From the NCBI GenBank assembly GCA_014905825.1, contig JACGCN010000075.1, positions 62,001 through 126,000 of the forward strand: a DNA stretch of 64,000 bases, given 5' to 3'. The stretch is from Lyophyllum atratum. Lineage: Eukaryota; Basidiomycota; Agaricomycetes; Agaricales; Lyophyllaceae. A program made the translations under genes and the position numbers. This document shows, one piece after another, positions 1-11,820 of this stretch; position 1 is the first letter of the stretch; every line of letters begins with the position of its first letter. The notes beneath the pieces were generated by a model, which had not been told where the DNA came from, searched no databases, and worked only from the letters and a program-made list of their open reading frames with translations.

Positions 1-669
1 CCCTCCGGCCTCTCACCACCACGCAATTAGCTAACCTTAGACCCCCACCACACGGTTCCGCGGACTCTCTATAGAGGATTCTTAGAGAGCGAGCGCCCGT
101 TTTTTTTTTAGGACCTCGACACTGCAGACTTCCTTTCGAGGACTCGAAGGAAGCGAGCAGTTGTCTCTTCAAGACAAACCTCAGGACTCGTTTCGAACTG
201 CACCGGCGCGTGCTACCTCTCGGACTCTTGTTTTTTCAGGCCCCAGGACTTTTATTAATCCGTCGATCCACTCGGTGAGTCAAGCTACTGCATGTATAAT
301 CGTATTTCCATGGCTAATCTACGACACTGTGCTTCAGCAGACTCGTGCCGTCGCACTGACGTCCCTCGGTGAAAGTTAATCATACACTCTGTCTTTCGGT
401 GAGTAATCCTGGTATTCAATCGTGTGGGAGTCCCTGCTAACGTACACTACAGGTCCTCCTCGATCTGCCCGTTTGTCTACCCCGACAATCCTCGCGACTC
501 TATCGGTGAGCACTCCCATCCCAAATTACGGACGTTCCCCGCAGACTAACGTTCAACTAGCATACCAGCGTACCTGTTCCTCCATCCTCGGCCTCTCGTC
601 GTCGACGACAAAAAGACATCATCGTCCCACCTACTCGACTCCTTCACCCTCGTAACCCCGTAACCCAAC
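1..669. other. Upstream region of the first (broken) gene
   Basis: No convincing coding region. The stretch has several GTGAGT-like donor signals and a phrase (around 170-190, AGACAAACCTCAGGA) resembling one near 63832-63850 at the other end of the window. This suggests both ends hold related 5' flanks of members of one gene family. Short ORFs here are unsupported. Confidence 0.4.
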
Positions 670-3600
670 ATGTCCCTACCCTCGTCGATGGTTCCTGTGG
701 CAGATGTGCCTTTTGCCGAGTCCGAGTGGAGGATCAAAATCGTCCGGAAGGAACCCCTCCGCTTCTTTTGGGAGCCGAATGCCTACGGTCTCTGGTGCTC
801 GCCGAACGCAAACTCGGTTTTCGAAACCTCTGTCCAGCCCGAGAGACGATTTCCCAACGCGCATCCTTGTGGGTTTTCTTCCGCCGCCCTCGTAGAATAC
901 GCTGGCTAGAAACCAAGTATCCTTTCCTCGCATTCTGGCCTATGCAGTGGCTGTGGACGGGCATCTTCCAGAGTCTCAATGTCGTTCCCGGTCTACTCCA
1001 GGTCGTCTCCTACCGAAATGGACCAGGTTACCACATGCACCCAGTGCAAATCAAGGAATGGCAGACGCTCGAAGACTCCCTCATCCGTCTGGGCCGTTTT
1101 CTTCTCGAACGACATTACCAACCCCAATACGACTTCCAAGTACTGCAACCCGCCGTCATTCCGCGAGAATGTGGATACGACCACATACATCCGACCACCA
1201 ACGATGTCATCCGAGCTGCAGTGGAGGCGAGCAAGGCTTTCGTCGCCCTCTCCACTTATGTTACCTTCGCTATCGCCCTCGACATGGCGAAATTCCCACA
1301 TGAAGAAGGGCAGACGCCCTCCTGGATTGTATTCGCCGAAACCCAGGGTGTTAATGCGACATTTGTGGATGAAGTCAGCAAGTCTTTCATTTGCGACTTC
1401 AAGCCAGGTTTTCGTCCAGGTGCATACGTCCTCGTCCGAAGGTGCCCCGTTCAATTCTATCCCGCATTCAGCGTGGCCAACGCCCCCTCTTCATCTGCTG
1501 GGGAGAGGAAACCCCGAAATCGATGGTCGAGCATGATCCCATCTGGCGATACTACCCGTGCGCAGCTGAGGTCGAAGCGGCCCAGGAGGAGTTCGAACGT
1601 TTCCGATCGTATGACAACCCCTCGCGTGTGGTTGTGAACAGCAGCTGGGGTAACATGACTGCCTACCATGGCGGCAGCAACGAACAATCCCAACCTTCAC
1701 CTCACCGCAACGAACAATCCCAACCTTCACCTCACCGCTATCTGATAGACGCCCCCGATTGGCCCGACTGCCCTACGCCAGTGTACACAGGCCCGGCGGT
1801 CGCCGAAGAGGATTCACCGCAATCCCCTCCACCACAAATGGAGGAGGATGACTGGGAAGATGTACCGACGAATGAGGCGGCACTCAGCTCGGAGGAACGC
1901 GACCCGAAGAAATTCTTGGCTCGCCTTGCTAAAGAGAGGGAGGAGGCGATGGCGCAGGAGACAGATGAAGAAAAGACCTGGCGAACGCAAGGAGAGTTCG
2001 ATGCGGAGTGCAATCAGTACGACAACGCCATGTTCGCACCCCACCGTCGGAGGAGACCATATACGTGTGGCTTCAGGAAGGAAGGAAGGAACACATTTTC
2101 GAGGCGCGTCGTGCCCAAGGGCGAATGGGAGAATGTCTGGACCGACTGTGCCCCCGAAGAGCGCCACTTCTCGTATCATTACGACGAATGGAACTTGATC
2201 AAATACGGCGGTTTTTCTTCGTTACTCAGGAGCGCGACGTCCCCAAAGACCCCGCCGCCGCCGCCTCTCACGAAGATTATGGCATTCTTCCGCTCGACGA
2301 CGAGGATGATGGCATTCTTCCGCTCGACGACGAGGATGATGGCATTCTTCCGCTCGACGACGAGGATGATGGCGTTCTTCCGCTCGACGACGACGATGAG
2401 GACTGGGGCGGAGAGCGATGAGGACGACAGGCACCGTAAGAAACGAAAAAGAAAGGGGGGCAAAGGAGCTTCACAATCGCGCAAGCGTACCGTCCCCGCC
2501 GTTCCCCAGTTTAGGAAAGCACGGCTGTCCAGGAATTCAGGACTGCTCTTGAGTTCCCCAACCTCGAGAAAATCCTGTATGAACAAGTACAGGTTCGTTT
2601 TACCACCTGCCCTCGATCCAACAACGGCTGTGACGCTGCGCCGTCAGGAGTCTGCACCTTCGCGACCTGAACAGGCTTTGAGGAAGCTGGGCTTACACGC
2701 GGCGGAACGCACTCCTGGACAGACTGAATGTCTCGTCGCTTTCCATGACTTCTTCTGCCGCGACGAGCAACTCCCGCTCTCCTCACCTTTGTGGGATCTC
2801 GCACCGAGCAACTTGAAAGGCATTGTCGAGCATGGATACCTCCATTACCGTCGTATCGACGCTACGCACCATGTCATCGGTATCCGCAGCGAGCCCCTCG
2901 TCGAGCAGTGGTACGTTCTCGTTATCGAGGATCCCCGGGCGGTGTAGTTGAGGTATTTTGCCGGAGGATCGATGGAGTGGCCAATATTACGCGCCACCTC
3001 CTCACTCATGGCATTCGATTCGCAACCGGCAAACCTGTACGGAACCCTCGTCTTGCCACATCCATGCCCTCACAACACAGCCTTGGCCATCGCAACGCCG
3101 GCTATGTATTCACGCAGTCCGACTATACGAACTACCTGGATATACGACGCCAACTACTCACGGGCCCCGTTCTAAGGGCAGCGATGATGAAAGGGGGAAT
3201 CGCATGGAGGCTCGCGTTCGATTTCTGCAGGTACAACGTCATCACTAAAGGCCCAACCTCGACCGCATCCACTCTCGGCAGACGAGGTTGGCGAGCTCGA
3301 TGGCCGTGTTCTGGTTGACGACGATCTTGACGAGGGGGCGGCTTCGATTCTCTGTGGAGTTTACAAGGTGTATACTAGTAAGTGCCGTGCTTCCTTCACG
3401 ATTTAAAAGACGAGGCTTATGATTTCCCAGAATTCGGAATCAAGCGGAGGACAAGTCTTGGTTCCCCCCTTCGAACATCTGGGACTCGTCGGGCAAAAAA
3501 TCTCGGTTACTGGACGAATGACAACGAAGCCTGGTATCAGTCGCGCCTTGCCAACATCGAACAAGGGGATGGACCGAAAGAATGTGACACAGTGGCGAAA

Positions 3601-3706
3601 GGCTTTGAGGGACGCTCGCATACGAGACGTTGCCAGGATCAAGATCAACATCAGCGGCCTCTGTGACCGATTCCTCCAAGGTGATACGTCGTACTGGAAG
3701 GAGTAG
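670..3706 (+). pseudogene. Frameshifted copy of a widespread agaric uncharacterised protein family
   Basis: I recognise the layout of a large Agaricomycete family with no assigned function, but only by moving between reading frames. An early part YPFLAFWPMQWLWTGIFQSL (about 918-977) is followed by PSWIVFAETQG and FICDFKPGFRPGAYVLV (about 1320-1440). A GEWENVW...YDEWNLI segment lies near 2125-2200. Late parts GYVFTQSDYTNYLDIRR and GGIAWRLAFDF (about 3103-3228) and GYWTNDNEAWYQSRLANI (about 3505-3560) complete the family order. Frame changes occur near 735, 1490, 2090, 2200, 2940, 3270 and at the A-run near 3497. A GT-AG intron of 53 bp (3378-3430) is still visible. With so many shifts the gene is probably dead; indel errors in the assembly at homopolymers are an alternative for some of them. 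Confidence 0.65.
2279..2398. repeat. 30-bp tandem repeat, four copies
   Basis: Four head-to-tail 30-bp units (core CTTCCGCTCGACGACGAGGA) inside the broken family member. In one frame they encode acidic ILPLDDEDDG units, the kind of acidic linker expected in the intact protein; in the longest open frame they give MAFFRSTTR units. This supports a frame change upstream of the repeat. Confidence 0.8.
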
Positions 3707-3739
3707 TTTAGATATACCGTCGTCGTCGTGTTTTGAGTT

Positions 3740-4160
3740 TCTTGCAGTTGAACCATTCGCCGCCCCGCTCATATTACATACGCGGACAATTGCCCCATAC
3801 CTCCTCCCCCCTTCCGTTACTCTCAAAATAATACTGTACCTACACGAGAAAAAATGCTGTTCCCTTCCGCGCACGTCGACGACGAGGAAGACGCACTGGG
3901 CCGTTAGGTATAGCAATGGGGTGAGAGTTCATCACTAATCATCGTCCCGGCCAACCCGATCTCGTATCCGGGACTTGTTTAAAAGCTCGTCCACGACGAG
4001 TAGCGCAAATTACAAGGTGACTGATATCGTTGATTGATCTATTCATAAACGTACAAAACTTCAAAGCCGAAACACGCAGCTCCCATCACCCGTCTCGCTC
4101 TTCTACTCTCCCTTCACCTACTTTCACTTGCAGTAAGCCCGGTCCTTGCGCGCGTAATTA
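3740..4160. repeat. Dispersed ~420-bp repeat, copy 1
   Basis: This stretch matches 9420-9870 over its whole length with small indels. Shared landmarks are ACATACGCGGAC, GAAAAAATGCTGTT, CTAATCATCGTCCC, CTCGTATCCGGGACTTGTT and ACACGCAGCTCCCATCACCC. It follows immediately on the broken gene ending at 3706, while its sister copy follows the broken F-box gene. No ORF is shared between copies, so it is a non-coding repeat or a shared 3' flank. Confidence 0.85.
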
Positions 4161-5240
4161 TACCTAATGGTATTATCAGGAAATTCATTCGTTCTCGTCC
4201 ATGACGACTGGTGGGAAGACTCAATACAGCTGGTCATGGACGAAGTTTCGTCCACGACGAAATAAAGCACGGACTTACTGCAGTGAGATCTTGAGTGATG
4301 GCCGGCTTGGAAATTCTACTGACAGCTCGTCCGCGACGAACTACGTAGGGCTTACTACAGTGCGACGTCTATGACCAACGTAGCACTACGGCGGTCTTGG
4401 AAGACAGGGAAGTTCGATTTCGTCAGTGACGAATAATGTACAGACTGCACCAGCGAGACGTCTCAGATGAATCTCGCTGGGCTACTTTAGGTGGACCCCT
4501 GGCGCCGAGGAATTCTACACACGGCGATTGTTCTCATATTAAGTGTTGTACTTATAAAATTAATAGCACCTAATAATGAAGAAACTCCGGCTAGGTGTAG
4601 ACACGGCGACGCAGCGCGCTTCCAAAGCAGGGGACCGTTCAACGTCAAGAGTGCAACGGCATGGAAGGACAACCTCAAACGCTCCTCCGTCAAGGCCGTG
4701 CAAGCCGTCTTGCGGGCCTGCGAGGCTTTGGCGGCCAACTTCGTCAAATAACAGCTCGGGAACGCCTCAGGTGAGTAGAACGCGGCGTATTTTGTTTTCA
4801 GTTCCGTGTTAACGTTATCTGCTGTCAAGGTGTTTGCTGTCGCCCATCACCTTATCGTTATATCTTTGCCGCACGATACATATTGGACCGCTTGTGGTTT
4901 GGACTTTAGTTTAGTGGACTTGCGCCTCGTTTTGACCCCCCCCCTCCTATTCTATCGCGCTGTAAACATGTATCTGCATCATACCACCACCACCCCCTGA
5001 TCATATACCAAAAATTATGTCTTGCATTAGTTGTTTCACATCCTCTTCCCTCGCACGCCCCGACCTTTTTGCGGTACGAGAAGTCTTTATGAAGGCGGAT
5101 CCTCTGCTTAAAGTACGCACGATACCAAAAGTTCTATGAGAGCGGATGCTTCGTGCTTCATGTCAGTGCTATTCCCCTTTTTCGCCGACCTTTTATCCGC
5201 TGTTTGAGCCACGTCGCCCCTTTACGTAATCCACCACGAA
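4161..5240. other. Gene-poor stretch with TCGTCnnCGACGA palindromes
   Basis: Short palindromes of the form TCGTCcaCGACGA or TCGTCcgCGACGA lie near 4238-4260 and 4325-4340. A small ORF at 4491-4751 has no recognisable features and I do not support it as a gene. The stretch probably contains the promoter of the gene starting at 5241. Confidence 0.4.
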
Positions 5241-7490
5241 ATGGCCTCTCCTCAGTCTAAGCGCGCTAAACCTGAAATCTCAGTCCTCACAAAGGACGAT
5301 GTTCACACTGACAAATATCCGTCGCTTTCTAGCCCGCTCACCCCGCTCACCCCGCTCCGTGAAGACATCGTCGCAGATCATTGGGCTGAATCTGACGACA
5401 AATGGCAACGATGTGCAGAAACCGGATACCGGCTTCCTGGAGAGTCCGAGAAGGCGTTGGTAGGGCCACTGTACCCAGGTGAATGCATCCATCGTTGTAT
5501 GAATTCATGTATTAACATGCAGAGACAGCGAGACCGGAAGTGAGATTGGGTTCACTCAGCAAAGCTAAGAAAAAGCTCTTGCGGGAAATCTTCAGCGACA
5601 TCGTCGAGGAGTGGCCCACCTCCAATTCTCTAGAGCACGCAGACAGCCTTGCGTTGTCGCTGGTGAACCAAGATGTCTTTCTCATGGAGTGTGTCCAAAT
5701 TCCTCTTGGGAAAAGGGCCAACCGTGCGGGGAATGCAAACAGCTCGACCGTGAGTCTCTGCAACACAGGTGTTTTGAGAGAATGGACTGAGCCGCGTTAC
5801 AGACTGCATACGACTTGGTCAAGGTCATAGAGGTGCGTTTCGTTCAGATTATTTTCAAGACTGCCGGTGAACGATAACGCTTTTTAGGCACCAGCAACTA
5901 AGGACGTCAGCTGTCAACAAATCTACTCCCTCTTTCGTGCCTACGTCCTTGAAAGAATCAAACGATGTGAAGCCGCCTCGGGCAAGAATGACTTCGTGCC
6001 CTCACACTTCAAGAAGTGTTGGGATGCATCCAACGATTACCGAGAGATCTTCTCAGGCGCAAGGCGGAGTGGTCAGAAGTGTCGTCAGGACGCGGTGTGG
6101 ATTGGTCTTGAGCGGTGAGCATTGACACAAGCCCTCATCTTGCGCGATCGCAGAAGATCTTTCTTACTCTTATGCAGCCTCGCTGACGATGAAGTCGAGG
6201 CGTTCAACAATCGGCACTTTGTCGAGACGCGAGAGCAGGTCGAGAAAGGACTAGAGTCCGGGGCCTTCGACGAGGACGGGTACATTCTAATCAACGGCAT
6301 AATGCACCGGATCTGCGCCCCTCCTGCCGAAGACCAACGAATGCGCTCAATCATATTGTGGACGAAGGACGGTCCTGATGATGAGAACCCGACTTGGAAC
6401 AAAGTTGTAAGCATCTCGTAGCCTTTACATCCTTGCGTTATTTGACCACTGCAATGACAGTTCGGCGGCGTGGTCTATAACATCCACAAGCTCGACACAA
6501 CCTTCGGCGACGAGAACCAGCTTGTCATGGATGAGATGACGGGCGTTGAACTCGCTGTCCAGTATGTCTTCATTGATCTAACCCATGTGCGCCAGTCTAA
6601 CAACAACCCCTAGAGCAAATCAAGCGGTTCCACGTGGACAGAGGATAGCAACGGCCGGGACGATGGTGAAGGCCCCGGGTCATCAAGCGGCATTTGGACA
6701 GCCGTATCAGGCTACGGTGAGACACGTTCACGTTGATGACCGCTTTCTAATCAGATATACTCTCAGATCAAACCTATGGAGGTCACCTCCAAGAACCCCA
6801 AGCCGGCAACGCTTGAGAAGGTGCAGAAGATCGAGCAGCTGAGGATGAGGATGAAGCATGGCACCGCAGGTAGCTATTCCCTCCTCATACGCAGTCCAAT
6901 GCTGAGTTACTCTTCTCAGTGTTGCGGGGAAAGCACTGGGAATTCCTCAGCGGCTTTTTACCTCCGTTCGCAGAGGTCCAGCTGGTATGTTTAGTACGTC
7001 ACTGTAATGCGATTGCTATTATACTTAACCCCGATCTTCTCAGAACGCAGCGAAGCAGGCCACAGGGTCAATCAATAGATTGGGTTACCCGAACACGTCA
7101 GCGTTCGGGACTTATGCATACTGCGCCAGCAGCCATGTTGACCGTGACGATTCTTGCACGTGCGGCTGGGTAATGCGGAGGTCGGCCAAGGTGAGTAGTC
7201 GGCACCGTAGAAGAACGAGGATTCTAGTGATGCGTCTCTAGATCAAGCGCTCTGAGAGCAACTTTGTCTGGAGTTCCCATGGCGTGGTCATAGAGATGGC
7301 GGAGCGTCTCTTTTGGTTCTGGAATGCTCCCAACGACTCGCACGGAACGACCACCAACGATTTAGCGCTGTCGCACCCAGCAAACTATGGGGCGTACATC
7401 AAGTCTGCGCCTGACAGAGCACAATGGACCCGGGTCACCGTCCTCCCGTCCGCAGTTTTAGCAGCAGATATTCGAAAGGACAACGAGTAA
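5241..7490 (+). CDS. Probable 2-oxoglutarate/Fe(II) dioxygenase, possibly TET/JBP-like
   Basis: Eleven exons join in frame to 584 residues: 5241-5478, 5523-5749, 5803-5832, 5888-6114, 6154-6406, 6461-6561, 6614-6716, 6755-6869, 6920-6984, 7044-7190 and 7242-7490. The C-terminal part carries a candidate iron triad: H484 and D486 in YCASSHVDRDDSCTCGW, then H536 in WNAPNDSHGTTTN. The triad spacing (about 50 residues) and the hydrophobic strand before the last His (GVVIEMAERLFWFW) fit a double-stranded beta-helix oxygenase. An Arg in QWTRVTVLP could bind 2-oxoglutarate. Agaricomycetes are known to have expanded TET/JBP DNA/RNA base dioxygenases, so that subfamily is possible but not shown. The N-terminal 400 residues are unrecognised. 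All phases agree, so the gene looks intact. Confidence 0.6.
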
Positions 7491-8076
7491 CCAACATATA
7501 TCGGAATTTGATCTTATCTCATTACCTTCGAAGTTTTGATTGAGGTCAACGTTGTGCAATGAGACCTGTTGTGTGAATAATTGGTGTGGTTGAGTTTTGC
7601 TACTTAATCAAGGACTTAGATGCTCCTCCGCGACGAATCCAGTACGTGAAAGACATCCGTCCGTAATATCATTGACCTCTGGACTAGCAAATCATCGGTG
7701 CTCGTCCACGACGGACGGTGTACCAACTCCGTGCCATCTACTATGCCAGACGTCCGCGACGGTCAGGGAACCCGTCCCCTGTCTCCCAGCGCCCATGGTT
7801 CATACAAGTACAGGTCCTGGGCACCGGGTTGGCAAGAAGTTGCCGTAATTGAGTTGCCGGGTTTGAGCGCGATCCCGCCCCGTTGCAGGGTCCAATGTCG
7901 TAACCAAGTTTCGATTTTTTTGCCTCTTAGGATTTTACCTTTAGACACCTTCATCCCTGGTTACCACCACCATCCAAGGCCCTCGCTCGCTGTAACTCCC
8001 CCTGGACCTCGTCTCGGACGACCAAGAGCTCTCCGCTAAGCCCTAGTAGAGACCTCGAGGTTCCTCGACGTACAAC
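7491..8076. other. Intergenic, with a repeat block shared with 63.6-63.8 kb
   Basis: The part at about 7975-8065 (landmarks CCCCCTGGACCTCGTCTCGG, CCAAGAGCTCTCCGC, GTAGAGACCTCGAGGTT) recurs at 63630-63717 and again, partly, at 63743-63800. It sits directly upstream of the F-box start at 8077 and may be a shared 5' flank. TCGTCcaCGACG palindromes occur near 7702. No gene seen. Confidence 0.7.
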
Positions 8077-9324
8077 ATGAACAAGCTTTCCCCAGAAATC
8101 TTAGAGCATATCATGCAAGAGATCCAGGCGGACGATGGGCGCAGTGGCACCTTAGCCCACACGGATGGCGTCCTATCCCTCACCGAGGTCTGCCGATTCC
8201 TGAGGCCGATAGCGCAGAGGGTGTATTACCGCGCCATCACATATGATCCCCACCACCAAAGATTCAACCATACTCTCGCCCTCATTCACACACCCATGGC
8301 TGGCAGGCCACGTACAGGAGGTCACCATCGTCCTGCGCCGCCCATCCCACCTCAGTAAACCCCGGAACTGGCAGCGTGCATTAGGCGACATGCCCATCCT
8401 AACAGGCCTTCGACGCGTTAGAATCGAGATGACTGCACCCCTGTTCGAGTGGACGTCCGTTCCTACACTCATCCAAACTGCACTCGTTGGCATCATAAGC
8501 ATGCTAGCTCTCGGCACACTTGAATTATACCGCATGAGGCTGCCATCCAATTTCCTTCTTCGCCCGACTACCAATCCATACGCTGCATCTGGATAGAGTG
8601 GAAGTCAGTGGTTCCACCTCAGGGCTGGCGCCCCCTAGCCGCGACAACTGGGTTAGCACCCTTCGAACGCTTCACTTGCAGGATATGAAAGTGGGGGTAG
8701 AACTCAAGACATTGTTTACACACCCATCTTCGAGCATCAACGCGTGCAGAATCCTCACCCTCCGAACTAAGGCTAGGCAGATCGGTCCTAGGACAGGGGA
8801 CTTACAGTTTTTACTGATGTTGACGGCTGGTCGTCTGGAGACGTGGCAGCACGTCGACTTCCCCTCGCCGGGTGAAACAAGTGAGTGACTCCGAGATAGA
8901 GTCCCATATAGCATCTTCTTACATGCGTGACTAGTGACCCTCGCTGTGGATCTTGGAGGACACAAGGCACTTCGCCACGTGGATATAACGTGCCCTCACT
9001 TCCAAACCAGCACTGCAGTCCTCCTTTCGGCCTGGGATTGGAAGCCCTGAACACCATAGCCGTCAATCTTCGCCCGCAGGACACCGTAACCCTCTGCCTT
9101 GGAAGCATGGACGACATTCTCAAGCAGGTTGACGCATTGGCGCGTTATTCATTGCGATTCACGATGTTAGGGCTAGAGTTCAGTGACACCGATTTCTCTC
9201 CTATATACGAGGATACTTCGAGGAGCACATGCCAACGTTCATCGCAGGCAATCGGTTGAAGGTTTTTGGTTGTGGTGATGAGTTCTATAATCCCTCCCAC
9301 CCATCCTTCGTACGAATCATTTAG
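8077..9324 (+). pseudogene. F-box-like protein, frameshifted
   Basis: The start MNKLSPEILEHIMQEI and LTEVCRFLRPIAQRVYYRAI match the N-terminal F-box-like part of the intact gene at 45909 (MEKLAAETLHLIIKEV, LTKVCRFVRPSAQQLYYRAI). The homology continues through at least four changes of frame: near 8280, near 8596, near 9030 and near 9205. An intron at the same place as in the paralogue (about 8880-8934) is preserved. The piece after it, LAVDLGGHKALRHVDITC, lines up with LPVDIEGLSALRRIEFTC of the intact copy. The end EEHMPTFIAGNRLKVFG matches the C-terminal pattern of the F-box gene at 33.6 kb. It is best read as a dead duplicate. Confidence 0.7.
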
Positions 9325-9419
9325 AACCTTCCGCCGCCGCACATACTCGAGGTTGGCCGTACTCACTCCCTCCCGTACTCTCCAACAAAAATAGTCGCCT
9401 TCAAATCTGTTCCATACCG

Positions 9420-9870
9420 CAATCGTCGACGACGAGTAACTTTCGCCGCCGCTCATATGTACATACGCGGACGTTGCCCATACCCCACCCCCCCTCCGTA
9501 CTCGCAAAAAAAAAACCGTACCTACCACGAAAAAAATCTTGTACCTACACCAGAAAAAATGCTGTTTCCTTCCGCGAACGTCGACGACGAGTAAGACGCA
9601 CTGGGCCGTTCGGTATGGCAACGGCATGAGACTTCTTCACTAATCATCGTCCCAGCCAACCCAGATCTCGTATCCGGGACTTGTTCGACAGCTCGTCTAC
9701 GACGCGTAGCCCAACTGACAAGGTGAATGATACAGTTCTTGACTGACGTATTTGTAACTTACAAGACCCAAACTCCAAACCCGAAACACGCAGCTCCCAT
9801 CACCCGTCTCGCCTTCTACTCCTCCCTTCACTACTTTCACTTGCAGTAAGCCCGGCCCTTGCGCGTCATT
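9420..9870. repeat. Dispersed ~430-bp repeat, copy 2
   Basis: Sister of 3740-4160 (same landmarks in the same order), here directly after the broken F-box gene. Copies differ by scattered substitutions and short indels, so the duplication is not recent. Confidence 0.85.
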
Positions 9871-9889
9871 GTATTGATGCACAGACTTA

Positions 9890-10140
9890 CACCAGCTAGA
9901 CGACGTCCGCGACGAATCCTCGCTGAGGTCTTCCAATCCAACTTCATGCCCATTTCGTCTGCGACGAATGATAGACATCAGACTCACAGCAGGAAGACGC
10001 CAGCGACGAATCCTGGAGGGTCATACCCAGTATATCCCATGCCAGTTTCGTCTGCGACGAATGACTTACATATGACTTACTGGGCTGGTCGGATAAATCC
10101 AAGTGTTCGCCATTCGTCGACGACGAAGACGGCGCCTATG
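9890..10140. repeat. Cluster of short TTCGTCnnCGACGAA palindromes
   Basis: At least five variants of a 14-16 bp imperfect palindrome (GTCCGCGACGAATCC, TTCGTCTGCGACGAATG, TTCGTCGACGACGAAG) occur within 250 bp. Further copies lie near 4.2, 7.6, 10.8-11.15, 49.8-51.3 and 52.9 kb. Confidence 0.7.
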
Positions 10141-10199
10141 CATTGGATATATGGTGCGGGTTGGGTTAGGGTTATCAGGAGAGATTTATTTCTGACTGG

Positions 10200-10735
10200 G
10201 GTGGAAATTAGGGTTGAAAACTTTTCAGACTGGGGTGCAGGGTTGGGCTGGGATGGGAGCTGGGGTAGGAGCTGGGGTGGAGGGATTGGGTGTGTACGTG
10301 GGGTGGGACTTGGGTAGGGGGATGGGATGCGTACATAGAGTCGGACTCGGGATGGAGACTTGGGATTGCATACGTAGGGCGGGACTTGGGGTGGATGGAT
10401 GGGATGGCGTACGTAGGGTAGGACTTGGGATCGAGACTTGGGATTGCATACGTAGGGCGGGACTTGGGGTGGATGGATGGCATGGTGTACGTAGGGTAGG
10501 ACTTGGGATCGAGAGTTGGGATTGCATACGTAGGGCGGGACTTGGGGTGGATGGATAGGATGGCGTACGTAGGGTAGGACTCGGGATGGAGACTTGGGAT
10601 TGCATACGTAGGGCGGGACTTGGGGTGGATGGATGGGATGGCGTACGTAGGGTAGGACTTGGGATCGAGAGTTGGGATTGCATACGTAGGGCGGGACTTG
10701 GGGTGGATGGATGGGTTGGTGTACGTAGGCTGGGA
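10200..10735. repeat. G-rich 78-bp minisatellite (two 39-bp halves), five copies
   Basis: The word GCATACGTAGGGCGGGACTT recurs with exact 78-bp spacing (CATACG at 10369, 10447, 10525, 10603, 10681). Each unit consists of two diverged 39-bp halves. The lead-in at 10200-10260 (AAATTAGGGTTGAAAA followed by GGGTTGGGCTGGGATGGG) is shared with 48712-48770. The long ORFs across this array on both strands are repeat artefacts. Confidence 0.9.
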
Positions 10736-10739
10736 CTCA

Positions 10740-11190
10740 TTACAACCCGGTATGCACATGCACATGCGCGCTCTGCGTCCCCGACGAAGGGTGCGCAACA
10801 TAGTACAAACTCATATCTATGTGAGCATGGGCCGTCTTCGTCCCCGACGAACGGTAGGCAGTAGGCTCCGCATGTTGAAGCAGTCAATGATATGATATTG
10901 CATGCGCCGTCTTCGTCCCCGACGAACGGGGGGCGCTAGCCTCAGAATGTTCGAAAGTATGTATTACAACCCGGTATGCACATGCACATGCGCGCTCTTC
11001 GTCCCCGACGAAGGGTGCGCAACATAGTACAAACTCATATCTATGTGAGCATGGGCCGTCTTCGTCCCCGACGAACGGTGGGCAGTAGGCTCCGCATGTT
11101 GAAGCAGTCAATGATATTGCATGCGCCGTCTTCGTCCCCGACGAACGGGGGGCGCTAGCCTCAGAATGTTCAGGCAGATCATAATATGCA
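10740..11190. repeat. 224-bp tandem duplication with TTCGTCCCCGACGAA palindromes
   Basis: The segment starting TACAACCCGGTATGCACATG at 10741 is repeated from 10965. Each copy carries three TCGTCCCCGACGAA-type palindromes, e.g. at about 10836-10852 and 11060-11076. The copies are nearly identical, so the duplication is recent. Confidence 0.9.
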
Positions 11191-11234
11191 TGCGGTACCG
11201 TAATCAATACATTCTATTTAACCCCCGTCCAACC

Positions 11235-11820
11235 GGCACGCATATGTTAAGCCACTTTGGTGATGCCGGCGGCCCTGCGACGAGGTGATTAATGTTCATA
11301 CACGGAACACGATGATAATAGGCTCACGGTAGGCACACTGTTCGTCCTTCATCTGTCTTGATTATGAGTATTATCGTGCCCTTGAAAGAACAACATCAGG
11401 AATAAGCAAGGTAATACTATGACATATGTACTCACATCGGGCATGCGGCTTGTTGATTTTACGTTCCCGTAGACCACGCAGCCGTTGCAGGCCCAGAAAA
11501 ACACTCGGGTATCAGTCTGAGAAGAATCCAACCTTCAGTACAAAAAGGCAGAGGGAGGGGCCACACTACACACCGGGTATGCGGGCATGGTGAGGATGAT
11601 GGGTACGGGGGGCTTGGGTTCGGTTAGGGTACCCAACAGGTTTTAAGGACGCCAGCTAAGGCGACAATGTGGCCGACTGTCAATAAAATCAAGGGGCCTT
11701 CTGCCGTATCACAGATGACAATAACGTAGGGTTCGTAATACATTCGGAGAGTGGGCTACATGTGCGAACACGGTAGGGTTAGATTAATACGTTACATAAA
11801 TGGGGTCCGATCGAAGGCTC
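11235..11820. repeat. Duplicated segment, copy 1 (with decayed spliced mini-ORF on minus strand)
   Basis: Matches 15945-16680 (landmarks GATGCCGGCGGCCCTGC, ACACGATGATA, AGTACAAAAAGGCAGAGGGA, AATCAAGGGGCCTTCTGCCG). On the minus strand both copies keep splice-like signals around the peptide TRV[FY]FWA[CS]NG, followed by TSRMPD and a GT donor. They differ mostly by amino-acid-changing substitutions, so this looks like remnants of a small gene rather than a working one. The family is not recognised. Confidence 0.6.

Noticed and set aside
726..1637. 303-codon ORF at the left end as an intact gene
   Set aside because: It covers only one frame of a family whose preceding and following parts lie in other frames; it begins and ends without family landmarks.
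10208..10887. Long ORFs across the 78-bp minisatellite (minus strand, HPKSRPTYAIP-type repeats)
   Set aside because: Open only because the 78-bp period is a multiple of three; two frames on the same strand are open at once and neither resembles a protein family.
10150..11650. Telomere or subtelomere signal from TTAGGG words
   Set aside because: Only isolated TTAGGG words occur within G-rich repeats; there is no tandem TTAGGG run.
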